Positions 1 to 5,761 of a stretch of DNA of 10,734 bases are shown piece by piece. Numbering within the stretch: position 1 is the first letter of the stretch; each line of letters starts with the position of its first letter. The DNA comes from DATFAS01 sp035254305 (GTDB taxonomy: Bacteria; Bacillota; Bacilli; Aneurinibacillales; RAOX-1), in contig DATFAS010000040.1 of assembly GCA_035254305.1 (NCBI GenBank), positions 1 to 10,734 of the forward strand. Reading direction: 5' to 3'. Under the pieces are notes generated by a model that saw only the letters and a list, made by a program, of their open reading frames with translations, was not told where the DNA came from and made no database searches. The position numbers and the translations under genes are program-made.

Positions 1-1
1 T

Positions 2-352
2 AATTATCTACCCTATATTATCGCAGCCTTTGCTGTCTTGATCATGATTGGGTCCATTCTAAAAAGTCGGATGTACCTCAATATATTAACTGGAGTGCTT
101 CTTATTGGTGGAATCATAGGAATCTATGATATCTCAAGACGGCTTGAGGAGCTTGGTACGCAGTTAGATCCACATGCTCCCATTAAAGTGAAACCATTTG
201 TTCCACCGATTTACGGTGATAATAAAATTGCTAACTTTATTACTCATAGTTACTTTTCCTATGGAACTCTTCTACTCGGTGTTGTTTTTCTTATACTCGG
301 TTGGGTGGTTTATAAAGAAAATCGAAAGAATCAAGAAAGAATCAGCGGATAA
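2..352 (+). CDS. nosB: NosB-like polytopic membrane protein, C-terminal part (5' end outside window)
   Basis: The reading frame is open from the left edge, so the start lies upstream and 116 residues are visible. They show three hydrophobic segments (roughly visible residues 4-20, 28-46 and 89-108), separated by a polar loop containing an LDPHAPIKVKPFVPP stretch and an NF-x-THSY stretch, then a short basic tail. A membrane protein of this kind, of unknown mechanism, is usually encoded right after nosZ in clade II (including Bacillus-type) nos clusters and is called NosB. I infer this identity from the membrane topology, the loop pattern and the position upstream of nosD-L-Y-F. The TAA stop lies inside the loop of a terminator hairpin, so this transcription unit probably ends here. 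Another membrane protein of the locus remains possible. Confidence 0.6.
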   Translation, partial: NYLPYIIAAFAVLIMIGSILKSRMYLNILTGVLLIGGIIGIYDISRRLEELGTQLDPHAPIKVKPFVPPIYGDNKIANFITHSYFSYGTLLLGVVFLILGWVVYKENRKNQERISG

Positions 353-368
353 TCGCTGGTTCTTTTTT
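336..368 (+). terminator. Rho-independent terminator overlapping the nosB-like stop codon
   Basis: GAATCAGCG (339-347) pairs with CGCTGGTTC (354-362) in a 9-bp stem with one G-T wobble. It extends by A-T pairs outward, has a 6-nt loop, and is followed by six T (363-368). The TAA stop codon (350-352) sits in the loop, so translating ribosomes would hinder folding until release. It separates the upstream nosZ/nosB-type transcription from the Fur-like gene. Confidence 0.8.
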
Positions 369-381
369 CCCTTTTAGAAAA

Positions 382-460
382 AAGACACAAAATTGTCAAA
401 GGAAATAGCCCGAAAGAGTCATGGTCTAGCTGATTTATTTTTCCTATCATAAAGGTAGGT
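382..460 (+). repeat. Duplicated intergenic element, copy 1 (probable promoter/operator)
   Basis: Bases 382-434 match 851-903 without gaps at 46 of 53 positions. CTATCATAAA (444-453) recurs in the same register at 913-922, and AAAGGTAGGT (451-460) recurs at 931-940. The copy starts with a perfect dyad, GACA-N6-TGTC (384-397). If this were an activator site centred at -41.5, the -10 region would fall at about 420-425 (CATGGT, a poor match to TATAAT). Each copy follows directly after a terminator and precedes the next gene, which fits a transcription start region. The identity is sequence-level; the promoter role is inference. Confidence 0.6.
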
Positions 461-509
461 TTAAGCTTCGGATGATTTACCTTGGTAGGTATAGTGAGGT
501 GTTAGGACC

Positions 510-785
510 GTGGAATTGTATCAAGCGTTAGTAGTGCTGAAAAATAGCGAATTTCGATACACACATAATCGAGAAAAAATTTTGGAGTTTCTTGCTAATG
601 GATGTGAGAATTGTTCGTCAAAGGAATTATTGTCTAGGATGCAGAAGACCTATCAATCTTTAACTCTAAGTGTGATTGAAAGGAATCTTCAAGTTTTTAA
701 ACAGCTCAATATTGTCGAGGTAGTTGAAGAGGACCGAGGTGCCTATTACCGTTTATCAAAAGAACATGAGTCGTCGGCTGTTTAG
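510..785 (+). CDS. Small Fur-family-like winged-helix protein (DNA-binding domain only)
   Basis: This 91-residue protein starts at GTG, with GTGAGGTG (494-501) ending 8 nt upstream. Residues 16-82 follow the N-terminal winged-helix pattern of Fur/PerR/Zur proteins: an R-x-T-x-x-R-x-x-I-x-x-x-L helix (R16, T18, R21, I24, L28), a second helix, a recognition helix ending in ERNL (57-60; Fur has TVYRNL), and a wing ending YYRLS (79-83). The protein stops there, so the C-terminal dimerisation and metal-binding domain of Fur (about 140-150 residues in full) is absent, with its HxH-type and C-terminal CxxC ligands. A CENC motif (C32, C35) sits between helices, where Fur usually has no cysteines. It lies alone between two terminators inside the nos cluster, downstream of a repeated element also found before nosD. 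A local transcription regulator of nos genes is the natural inference. I know of no named homologue. Confidence 0.75.
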   Translation: MELYQALVVLKNSEFRYTHNREKILEFLANGCENCSSKELLSRMQKTYQSLTLSVIERNLQVFKQLNIVEVVEEDRGAYYRLSKEHESSAV

Positions 786-840
786 GCCTCTAATGAGAAA
801 TCTCATTTCCTAATGAGACTTCCCATTAGAGGTCTTTTTT
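786..840 (+). terminator. Strong rho-independent terminator after the Fur-like gene
   Basis: Bases 786-807 pair with 812-833 in a 22-bp stem interrupted by two A-C mismatches, with a 4-nt loop (TCCT, 808-811) and then a T run (835-840). It begins on the base after the TAG stop (783-785). It should insulate nosD from the Fur-like gene, meaning nosD needs its own promoter in the following 110 nt. Confidence 0.85.
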
Positions 841-850
841 AAATTTACAG

Positions 851-940
851 AAGACACAAAATCGTCAATGGAAATAGCTCGAAAGAGTGATAGTCTGGAT
901 GATCCAGATTATCTATCATAAAAATAGTTCAAAGGTAGGT
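851..940 (+). repeat. Duplicated intergenic element, copy 2 (upstream of nosD)
   Basis: Bases 851-903 match 382-434 (46/53), and CTATCATAAA and AAAGGTAGGT follow as in copy 1, but 11 nt further apart here. The dyad is GACA-N6-CGTC (853-866), with one half-site change. The position equivalent to a -10 box is GATAGT (889-894), a 4/6 match to TATAAT. This copy alone also has a 10-bp hairpin at 889-913 (loop ATGAT); copy 1 cannot form it, which argues against a conserved RNA fold. The final AGGTGA (937-942) is the nosD ribosome binding site. Confidence 0.6.
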
Positions 941-948
941 GAAGTGTA

Positions 949-2295
949 TTGCCCTCTAGAATCATTACATTTTTTATAGTTTGCGGTATTTTACTCCTTT
1001 CTCCCTTGATCTTGAGAGAGGAAATATATGCGAAAGAAATTACACCACTCCAGGATCTACAGCATCTTATCCAAAATGCCAAGCCTGGAGAGACGCTTCA
1101 TATCCCACCGGGGGATTATAAGGGTCCTATCCTAATTGATAAACCTCTACAGCTTGAGGCAGCAATAGGTAACGTACATATTTTCAATGACAGTAATGAA
1201 CCCGCCATTCAACTTAAAGCGGATCACACTCGGATGAATGGAATCGAGATCGTTGATTCCATCCATAAGGATGAATCAGCAGCCATTGTTATTTTAGGGG
1301 ATTATAATACCTTAGATCATCTAACTGTGCAAACCAAATCAACGGGAATTCAATTGCGTAATGCGAATCACAACACGATACAAAATACGAGTATTGCATG
1401 GTTGGAGGAAAGAGAGGATCGGCCAGCTAAGGTTTCAGAAAAAGGTAATGGAATTGATTTGTGGGAATCGCATCAGAATAAAATTCTCGGAAATCAGCTT
1501 TCCAATTTACATGATGGTATTTATATGGAAAAAAGCAATTTGAATCAAATCGATCGAAATCAAATTGTTCATTCACGTTATGGCATTCATTGTATGTATA
1601 CCGATGACATCATCGTTGAGAACAATGATGGTTCTTATAATGTGACCGGTATGATGATTATGGGAGCAAAAAATAGTCGTATTACAGGCAATACATTCTA
1701 TAAACAAAGTGAAAATGTTAATTCTCAAGGTCTTCTATTATACGATGTTCAGTCTTCACTGATTGAAAGGAATCGATTAGAAGGTAATCGGGTGGGTATG
1801 TATGTTGAGCAATCTCAGAATAATGAACTCATTCATAACGTGATTAGCCAGAATTTCGTAGGTTTACAGCTCAAAAATACACAGAAGAACACCAGCAAGG
1901 GTAACGAATTTTACGCCAATGTGATTCAGGCAGAGGCAGTTGATAGTCAAGGAAACAAGCTAGAGGGAAATTACTGGGATGGGTTTCGTGGAATTGATTT
2001 AACAGATACAGGACATAGCAGCATCACTTATGGAATAAACCCTTTCTTTCAGAAGTTAACAGAAGAGGTTCCGGCCTATCAATTATTCTTCCAATCTCCT
2101 GGTTTGCCATTCTTAGAAAGCATGTTTACGACTAAACAAGAATCGTGGACCAAGGATTTATCACCATTAATGAAGCCAGCCCTGGTTTCTGGTGAAAGCT
2201 TACAATCACAATCCTATATTACCTTATGGTTTGGATTGGTTCTAATGATATTGCCTATCATCACAATATACTATTTGGGGGTTAAAAGAGTATGA
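949..2295 (+). CDS. nosD: NosD, periplasmic/extracytoplasmic beta-helix copper-assembly protein
   Basis: NosD is needed with NosF and NosY to build the copper-sulfide centre of nitrous oxide reductase outside the membrane. The 448-residue protein starts at TTG, with AGGTGA (937-942) 6 nt upstream. It has an N-terminal signal peptide (hydrophobic residues 5-22, likely cleavage near A28). Residues about 50-340 are a right-handed parallel beta-helix built of repeated N-x-I-x-x-N and G-I-x-L coils. Near 341-350 lies the NosD-typical GNYWDGFRGIDL stretch. A C-terminal membrane helix (425-443) is followed by a short basic end, which should anchor the protein outside the cell membrane, as expected in a Gram-positive without a true periplasm. 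It heads a four-gene cassette and its stop overlaps the nosL start by 4 nt. Length and order fit the family. Confidence 0.93.
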   Translation: MPSRIITFFIVCGILLLSPLILREEIYAKEITPLQDLQHLIQNAKPGETLHIPPGDYKGPILIDKPLQLEAAIGNVHIFNDSNEPAIQLKADHTRMNGIEIVDSIHKDESAAIVILGDYNTLDHLTVQTKSTGIQLRNANHNTIQNTSIAWLEEREDRPAKVSEKGNGIDLWESHQNKILGNQLSNLHDGIYMEKSNLNQIDRNQIVHSRYGIHCMYTDDIIVENNDGSYNVTGMMIMGAKNSRITGNTFYKQSENVNSQGLLLYDVQSSLIERNRLEGNRVGMYVEQSQNNELIHNVISQNFVGLQLKNTQKNTSKGNEFYANVIQAEAVDSQGNKLEGNYWDGFRGIDLTDTGHSSITYGINPFFQKLTEEVPAYQLFFQSPGLPFLESMFTTKQESWTKDLSPLMKPALVSGESLQSQSYITLWFGLVLMILPIITIYYLGVKRV

Positions 2296-2888
2296 GAAAA
2301 CAAGGATTAATGATTATGACGGTAGCTGCTTTAACTGGAGTATTATCTGGTTGTGGGTCGAAATATCAGCCTGTAAGCATTCAAGAGGATGTGGATAAAT
2401 GCGGAAATTGTAATATGCAAGTAGCAGACAATGCTTTTTCAACCGAAATTATTCTCAAGGATGGTAAAACACTTAAATTCGATGATCTCGGATGTCTAAA
2501 CAAATGGGAAAAGACGAATGGTGTAGAACAGGTTGGAGCTGAATTTGTTAGAGATTATAGTTCCAAAGCATGGGTTCCTTTAAAAGATGCTACATATGTC
2601 TATGACAAGTCATTCAAAACACCAATGGGCTTTGGGGTTGAATCTTTTAAGGATAAACAAGCAGCAGAGAAATATTTAAGTGAACAGGGAAAAGGGAAGC
2701 TAATGAGTGCTAAAGATTTAGGAACTCATACTTGGGAGAAAAATAAGGAGCAAGGCGACATGAAGATGAAGATGGACCAAGGTGGATCTGGCGAAATGAA
2801 GATGGATCAGGGGAGCACGGGTGGTATGAAAATGGATCAAGGAAGCACCGACGGCAAGAAGATGGATATGAAAGGTTCAGGTCAGTAA
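2292..2888 (+). CDS. nosL: NosL copper-binding lipoprotein with methionine-rich repeat tail
   Basis: NosL is a Cu(I)-binding lipoprotein that delivers copper for NosZ maturation. The start codon overlaps the nosD stop (ATGA), implying coupled translation. A lipobox LSGC puts the lipidated cysteine at C21. The family copper-binding motif C-G-N-C-N-M spans residues 37-42. C68 lies in a DDLGC segment and the NosL-typical TPMGFG sits near 110-115. The NosL domain ends near residue 150. What follows is unusual: a tail of about 45 residues with three MKMDQG units spaced by GSGE, STGG and STDG, then a KKMDMK end, giving nine methionines between 157 and 193. Many NosL proteins lack such a tail. Methionine-rich repeats in other copper proteins bind Cu(I) or Ag(I), so a copper-holding role is inferred here. 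Confidence 0.93.
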   Translation: MRKQGLMIMTVAALTGVLSGCGSKYQPVSIQEDVDKCGNCNMQVADNAFSTEIILKDGKTLKFDDLGCLNKWEKTNGVEQVGAEFVRDYSSKAWVPLKDATYVYDKSFKTPMGFGVESFKDKQAAEKYLSEQGKGKLMSAKDLGTHTWEKNKEQGDMKMKMDQGGSGEMKMDQGSTGGMKMDQGSTDGKKMDMKGSGQ

Positions 2889-2889
2889 G

Positions 2890-3708
2890 ATGCATATCCA
2901 AGCGATTGCTATTAGAGAAATGAAAATGGGGTTTCGTAATCCGTGGTCATATTCGTTTATGGCCCTTTTCTCGTTCTTTTCCCTTGCTCTGTTATTAATT
3001 AATACGCAAAAATTTGTTCAAGGATTTTCAAGCACAACGGCAACAATGCTCAATCTAATCCTCTATTTGCTGCCACTAATGACACTGCTTTTGGGTTCCT
3101 TTTCATTAACCGGGGAGAAGGAGGAGGGAAGCTGGCGTCTTCTCTCTACCTATCCTATTAGTACAGCTTCCTTTATTAATGGGAAATATGTAGGCTTAAC
3201 CTTTGTTTTGCTTTTTATTATTAGCTTTGGTTATGGGTTAACGGGTGTTATCGGTGCAATGGTAGGAAAACCATTTGATTTTATTACATACGGGATGTTT
3301 TTTGTTTTTTCTGCGTTGCTGATTCTTTTGTTCTTGGCGATTGCGATTCTTATTGGAACACTGGCTAAGAATCGTTGGCAGGCTCTAACCTTTTGTGTAG
3401 GAATTTGGTTTTTTATGATTATAGGTTGGCCTACAGTGCTTGTGTCTTTTCTAGGATTGCTGCCCTATATTTGGATTAAGCCAGTTCTAATCGTTTTAAC
3501 TATGGTTAATCCAGCTGAGCTTGTTCGATTGTTTATTATTGTAAAATTGGGAGGCGGCTCTGCACTTGGGCCCGAATACTACCAATGGATAAATTGGATG
3601 AATCATCCAAATGGAATTTTTATTTTTATCTTGGTATGTGTGATTCTTGTTGGAATATCGATTTTTACGGCAACTGTACTTTGGGAAAGGGGACGCGCCC
3701 ATGATTAA
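2890..3708 (+). CDS. nosY: NosY, ABC-2-type permease of the NosFY transporter
   Basis: NosY is the membrane subunit that pairs with the ATPase NosF; the NosFY complex works with NosD in assembling the copper-sulfur centre of NosZ. The 272-residue protein has about six hydrophobic segments (near 21-38, 54-73, 101-123, 135-158, 167-190 and 243-265). A cytoplasmic loop contains LTGEKEEGSWRLLSTYPIS (73-91), the coupling pattern usual in ABC-2 permeases. NPAEL-x-RL (207-213) is typical of NosY. The gene starts 1 nt after the nosL stop, with AGG at 2879-2881 as a weak ribosome binding site, so it probably depends on readthrough from nosL. Its 3' end overlaps nosF by 8 nt. Confidence 0.9.
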   Translation: MHIQAIAIREMKMGFRNPWSYSFMALFSFFSLALLLINTQKFVQGFSSTTATMLNLILYLLPLMTLLLGSFSLTGEKEEGSWRLLSTYPISTASFINGKYVGLTFVLLFIISFGYGLTGVIGAMVGKPFDFITYGMFFVFSALLILLFLAIAILIGTLAKNRWQALTFCVGIWFFMIIGWPTVLVSFLGLLPYIWIKPVLIVLTMVNPAELVRLFIIVKLGGGSALGPEYYQWINWMNHPNGIFIFILVCVILVGISIFTATVLWERGRAHD

Positions 3709-4432
3709 GCCTGTACTCGAAGTAAGAAATGTCGAGAAAATCATCAAAGGAAATACGATTGTTCAGTCCATCAATATCCATTTATTGAAAGGTCAAGTCG
3801 TTGCCTTGTGTGGTGGGAATGGTGCAGGAAAAAGTACCATTATTCGGATGATCGTAGGTTTATCTCAGCCGTCCAAAGGAGAAATTCTGGTCAAAGGAAT
3901 CGAATGGAGAAAGAGTCGTGAAGGCTATGCACAGTCTATCGGTTATATGCCTGATGATTATCAATTTGGTAATGGTCTAACGGCACTTGAAACCTTAACC
4001 TTTTGGGCAAAATTACGCGGAGTTCCACAAAAGCAAGTCTTGGAAACATTAGAATGGGTTGGATTACAGGAGGTACGAAATAAACCAGTTTCTGCTTTTT
4101 CGAAGGGGATGCGACAGCGGCTTTTATTTGCCCAAGCACTCTTAGCTCGCCCACCACTTCTCATTCTCGATGAGCCGACAAATGGGCTTGATCCTTACTG
4201 GATGGACTCTTATGTCAATCTTGTTAAAAGCATTAAAGAAAAAGGACATACAGTGATCTTCTCCACCCATCAACTGGATGTGGCAGAAGCAGTTGCAGAT
4301 CGTGTGATTTTTTTGCGAAAGGGGAAGATTATTCAAGAAGGGGACACCGATGATTTTCGTAAGAAATACGGAGCTCTTGGACTGCATGCTGCTTATTCTG
4401 AATTAATGAGTCATGCGAGTAAACAGAGGTAG
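3701..4432 (+). CDS. nosF: NosF, ATPase subunit of the NosFY transporter
   Basis: NosF is the cytoplasmic ABC ATPase that powers NosFDY during NosZ copper-centre assembly. The 243-residue protein shows a Walker A GGNGAGKST (38-46), a degenerate signature FSKGMRQR (133-140) as is usual in NosF and related CcmA-like ATPases, a Walker B LLILDEP (153-159) with catalytic E158, a D-loop NGLDP (161-165) and a switch histidine H190 (STH). The usual Q-loop glutamine is not obvious: the region reads IGYMPDD. The ATG at 3701 is chosen over an upstream in-frame start at 3647 because AAAGGGGA (3686-3693) lies 7 nt before it and the protein then begins at the normal family N-terminus. It overlaps nosY by 8 nt and closes the cassette. 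Confidence 0.93.
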   Translation: MIKPVLEVRNVEKIIKGNTIVQSINIHLLKGQVVALCGGNGAGKSTIIRMIVGLSQPSKGEILVKGIEWRKSREGYAQSIGYMPDDYQFGNGLTALETLTFWAKLRGVPQKQVLETLEWVGLQEVRNKPVSAFSKGMRQRLLFAQALLARPPLLILDEPTNGLDPYWMDSYVNLVKSIKEKGHTVIFSTHQLDVAEAVADRVIFLRKGKIIQEGDTDDFRKKYGALGLHAAYSELMSHASKQR

Positions 4433-4481
4433 CTAGGAGTAGTTCCTTTTTGTTTATTACATATTCATAGTTTCTTCACTA

Positions 4482-4519
4482 AATTGTCACGTGAAAAATA
4501 TTTTCAACGTTATACAATT
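4482..4519 (+). promoter_or_regulatory. Nested inverted repeats upstream of ctaA (possible operator)
   Basis: The inner arms TGAAAA (4492-4497) and TTTTCA (4501-4506) flank ATA. The outer arms AATTGT (4482-4487) and ACAATT (4514-4519) enclose them, nearly concentric. ACGT lies at 4489-4492 and again at 4507-4510. The AAATTGTCA at 4481-4489 also occurs in copy 1 of the nos intergenic element (390-398). The site ends about 20 nt before the TATAAT box of ctaA. Heme A synthase genes in Bacillus respond to respiratory regulators such as ResD, but I do not see a clear ResD consensus. Confidence 0.3.
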
Positions 4520-4538
4520 AATAATGATGAGAAACTTG

Positions 4539-4544
4539 TATAAT
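4539..4544 (+). promoter_or_regulatory. Probable -10 box of the ctaA promoter
   Basis: TATAAT is a perfect sigma-A -10 box, 28 nt before the ctaA start and preceded by TTG. The matching -35 position (about 4516-4521, AATTAA) is poor, which suggests activator help. The rest of the 140-nt gap from 4433 holds a weak 4-bp hairpin with a T run just after nosF (4435-4451) and the dyads listed separately; no gene is seen there. Confidence 0.5.
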
Positions 4545-4572
4545 GTAAAAAAACAAATTAGGAAGTGATGAA

Positions 4573-5502
4573 ATGTCGACAAAATCTGTTCGTTATTTTC
4601 GATTAACCCTGTGGGCGACCATTTTTATGTTTATTGCCGAATTCTCAGGCTTCGTCGATACATTTACAGGGTCCATTTCAGGGTGTGGGACTGATTATCC
4701 TTTTTGTAATGGAAAGCTGTATCCAAATTTTAGTGATTACCATTCCGTTATTGAGTACACCCACCGTATTCTTGTTTTTTGTGCTAGTATGCTGCTTATT
4801 GTCGTATCTATTCTCATTTGGAGGCACTATAAGCAGAAGAAGATGAAGTTGCTCATTCTCTTCTCTCTTAGTGGGATTATTTTTGAATCCTTTTTAGGGG
4901 CGATTGCTGTTATTTATACGAATCCACCGGAGTTAATAGCAACGCACCTAGGAACAGCATTGTTATCCTTTGCCGGGTTGTTGTCACTCACTGCTACATT
5001 AGCCCAAATGAAACGCGGGGCACAGTGGATGGAAGTAGAACCTTCCTTTAAGAAGCTTTCATGGTTTACATTTGCTTATTTTTTTGTAGAAATCTATTTC
5101 GGGGCCTATGTTGCTAGTACGGGGTCTGGCGGAGCATTCCAAGGCTTCCCCTTTCCAACGGAAAGCCTCGAGAATGTAGGGCGAGCCTTCTGGTTGGATG
5201 TTCTCCATCGTTCTTTTGCAGTGGGCTTACTCATCCTTACGTATTTACTAATGTCTAAAACAAAAAAGTATAAACATACCCGAAGAGAACTGTACGTAGA
5301 AAGTCGTCTTACTTTCGGTATTGTCTGGTTGCAAGCTTTCAGTGGTGCTTTACTTGTCTACACTCACCTAAGCTTGTGGTCTATATTAGTGCATGTGTTT
5401 CTTGTAACGTTGCTGTATGGTTTACTCAGCCTCATGGGGGTTCAAAGCTTAGCGAAGCCAGAAGCTCAGACGAGTGGGGGACAAATCAGAGAATCAGCGT
5501 AA
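4573..5502 (+). CDS. ctaA: Heme A synthase (CtaA/COX15 family)
   Basis: CtaA oxidises the C8 methyl of heme O to the formyl group of heme A, the cofactor of aa3- and caa3-type oxidases. The 309-residue protein has about eight membrane helices in two four-helix halves. The four conserved heme-ligand histidines are visible: H64 (in EYTHR, with the conserved acidic E61), H125, H212 (in LHR) and H274. The first extracytoplasmic loop has the expected cysteine pair C38 and C45. The equivalent loop of the second half reads TGSGGAFQGFPFP and has no cysteines, whereas B. subtilis CtaA has a second pair there. AGGAAG (4560-4565) lies 7 nt before the ATG. It is read alone, between its own promoter region and a terminator, next to but probably not within the nos operon. 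Confidence 0.92.
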   Translation: MSTKSVRYFRLTLWATIFMFIAEFSGFVDTFTGSISGCGTDYPFCNGKLYPNFSDYHSVIEYTHRILVFCASMLLIVVSILIWRHYKQKKMKLLILFSLSGIIFESFLGAIAVIYTNPPELIATHLGTALLSFAGLLSLTATLAQMKRGAQWMEVEPSFKKLSWFTFAYFFVEIYFGAYVASTGSGGAFQGFPFPTESLENVGRAFWLDVLHRSFAVGLLILTYLLMSKTKKYKHTRRELYVESRLTFGIVWLQAFSGALLVYTHLSLWSILVHVFLVTLLYGLLSLMGVQSLAKPEAQTSGGQIRESA

Positions 5503-5512
5503 TGGACTGGGG

Positions 5513-5550
5513 AGCATGAGGATTTGATTTTTTCGATCCTCATGCTTTTT
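5513..5550 (+). terminator. Rho-independent terminator of ctaA
   Basis: AGCATGAGGAT (5513-5523) pairs perfectly with ATCCTCATGCT (5536-5546) across a 12-nt loop and is followed by TTTTT (5546-5550). It lies 10 nt after the ctaA stop. The convergent germination operon ends at 5549, so the hairpin may also block its transcripts, although no T run follows it in that direction. Confidence 0.85.
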
Positions 5551-5761
5551 ACTTACCTGTAAAATGAACAATTACCCGACATAATATGTTTTTTGGGGTT
5601 AGAAAGTTAATATTGAGTAGCATTAATGTTGCCATAGTTAAATTTAATGTAGTAATAAGGGAATAGAAAATAATCTCTCTCTTTCTTTTCCTACGGATCA
5701 GGGGAAAAAAATGACGAAGGGATAATAAGGTGAAAAGGATGACCGCAACGAATATAATCAT
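5549..5761 (-). CDS. Small two-helix D-type subunit of a GerA-family germinant receptor
   Basis: This 70-residue protein is essentially two membrane helices (about residues 2-16 and 30-50) joined by a basic loop rich in R and K (23-28). Its ATG overlaps the GerC stop by 4 nt (ATGA), and a good ribosome binding site, AAGGGGG, lies 6 nt upstream inside the gerC coding region; together these make it a genuine gene. Small two-helix proteins of about this size are known as D subunits in several Bacillus germinant-receptor operons and modulate receptor function in the spore inner membrane. The assignment rests on size, topology and position, as such proteins are poorly conserved in sequence. Confidence 0.72.
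   Translation of the reverse strand: MIIFVAVILFTLLSLRHFFPLIRRKRKREIIFYSLITTLNLTMATLMLLNINFLTPKNILCRVIVHFTGK

Noticed and set aside
382..460. Cyclic-di-GMP (GEMM) or other known riboswitch, suggested by CGAAAGAG, GGTCTA and GGTAGGT
   Set aside because: The conserved GEMM core blocks (such as GACGCAAAGCC) are missing, spacing is too short, and the stems do not form in both copies.
490..495. TATAGT as a -10 box for the Fur-like gene
   Set aside because: Transcription would start at about 502, downstream of most of the ribosome binding site, leaving no usable leader.
353..948. Insertion sequence or phage origin for the duplicated intergenic element
   Set aside because: No transposase, terminal inverted repeats or target-site duplications are visible around either copy.
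2710..2901. Minus-strand reading frame opposite the NosL tail
   Set aside because: It is a by-product of the low-complexity methionine repeat, with no ribosome binding site or family features.
3647..3700. Longer NosF starting at 3647
   Set aside because: The extra 18 residues lie inside nosY, lack a ribosome binding site and precede the normal family start; the ATG at 3701 has a strong site.
4435..4451. Terminator after nosF
   Set aside because: Only a 4-bp stem precedes the T run; too weak to call, so nosF transcripts may run toward ctaA.
4491..4508. Rex operator (TTGTGAAATATTTCACAA type) before ctaA
   Set aside because: The arms are spaced too widely and the second arm reads TTTTCAAC rather than TTCACAA.
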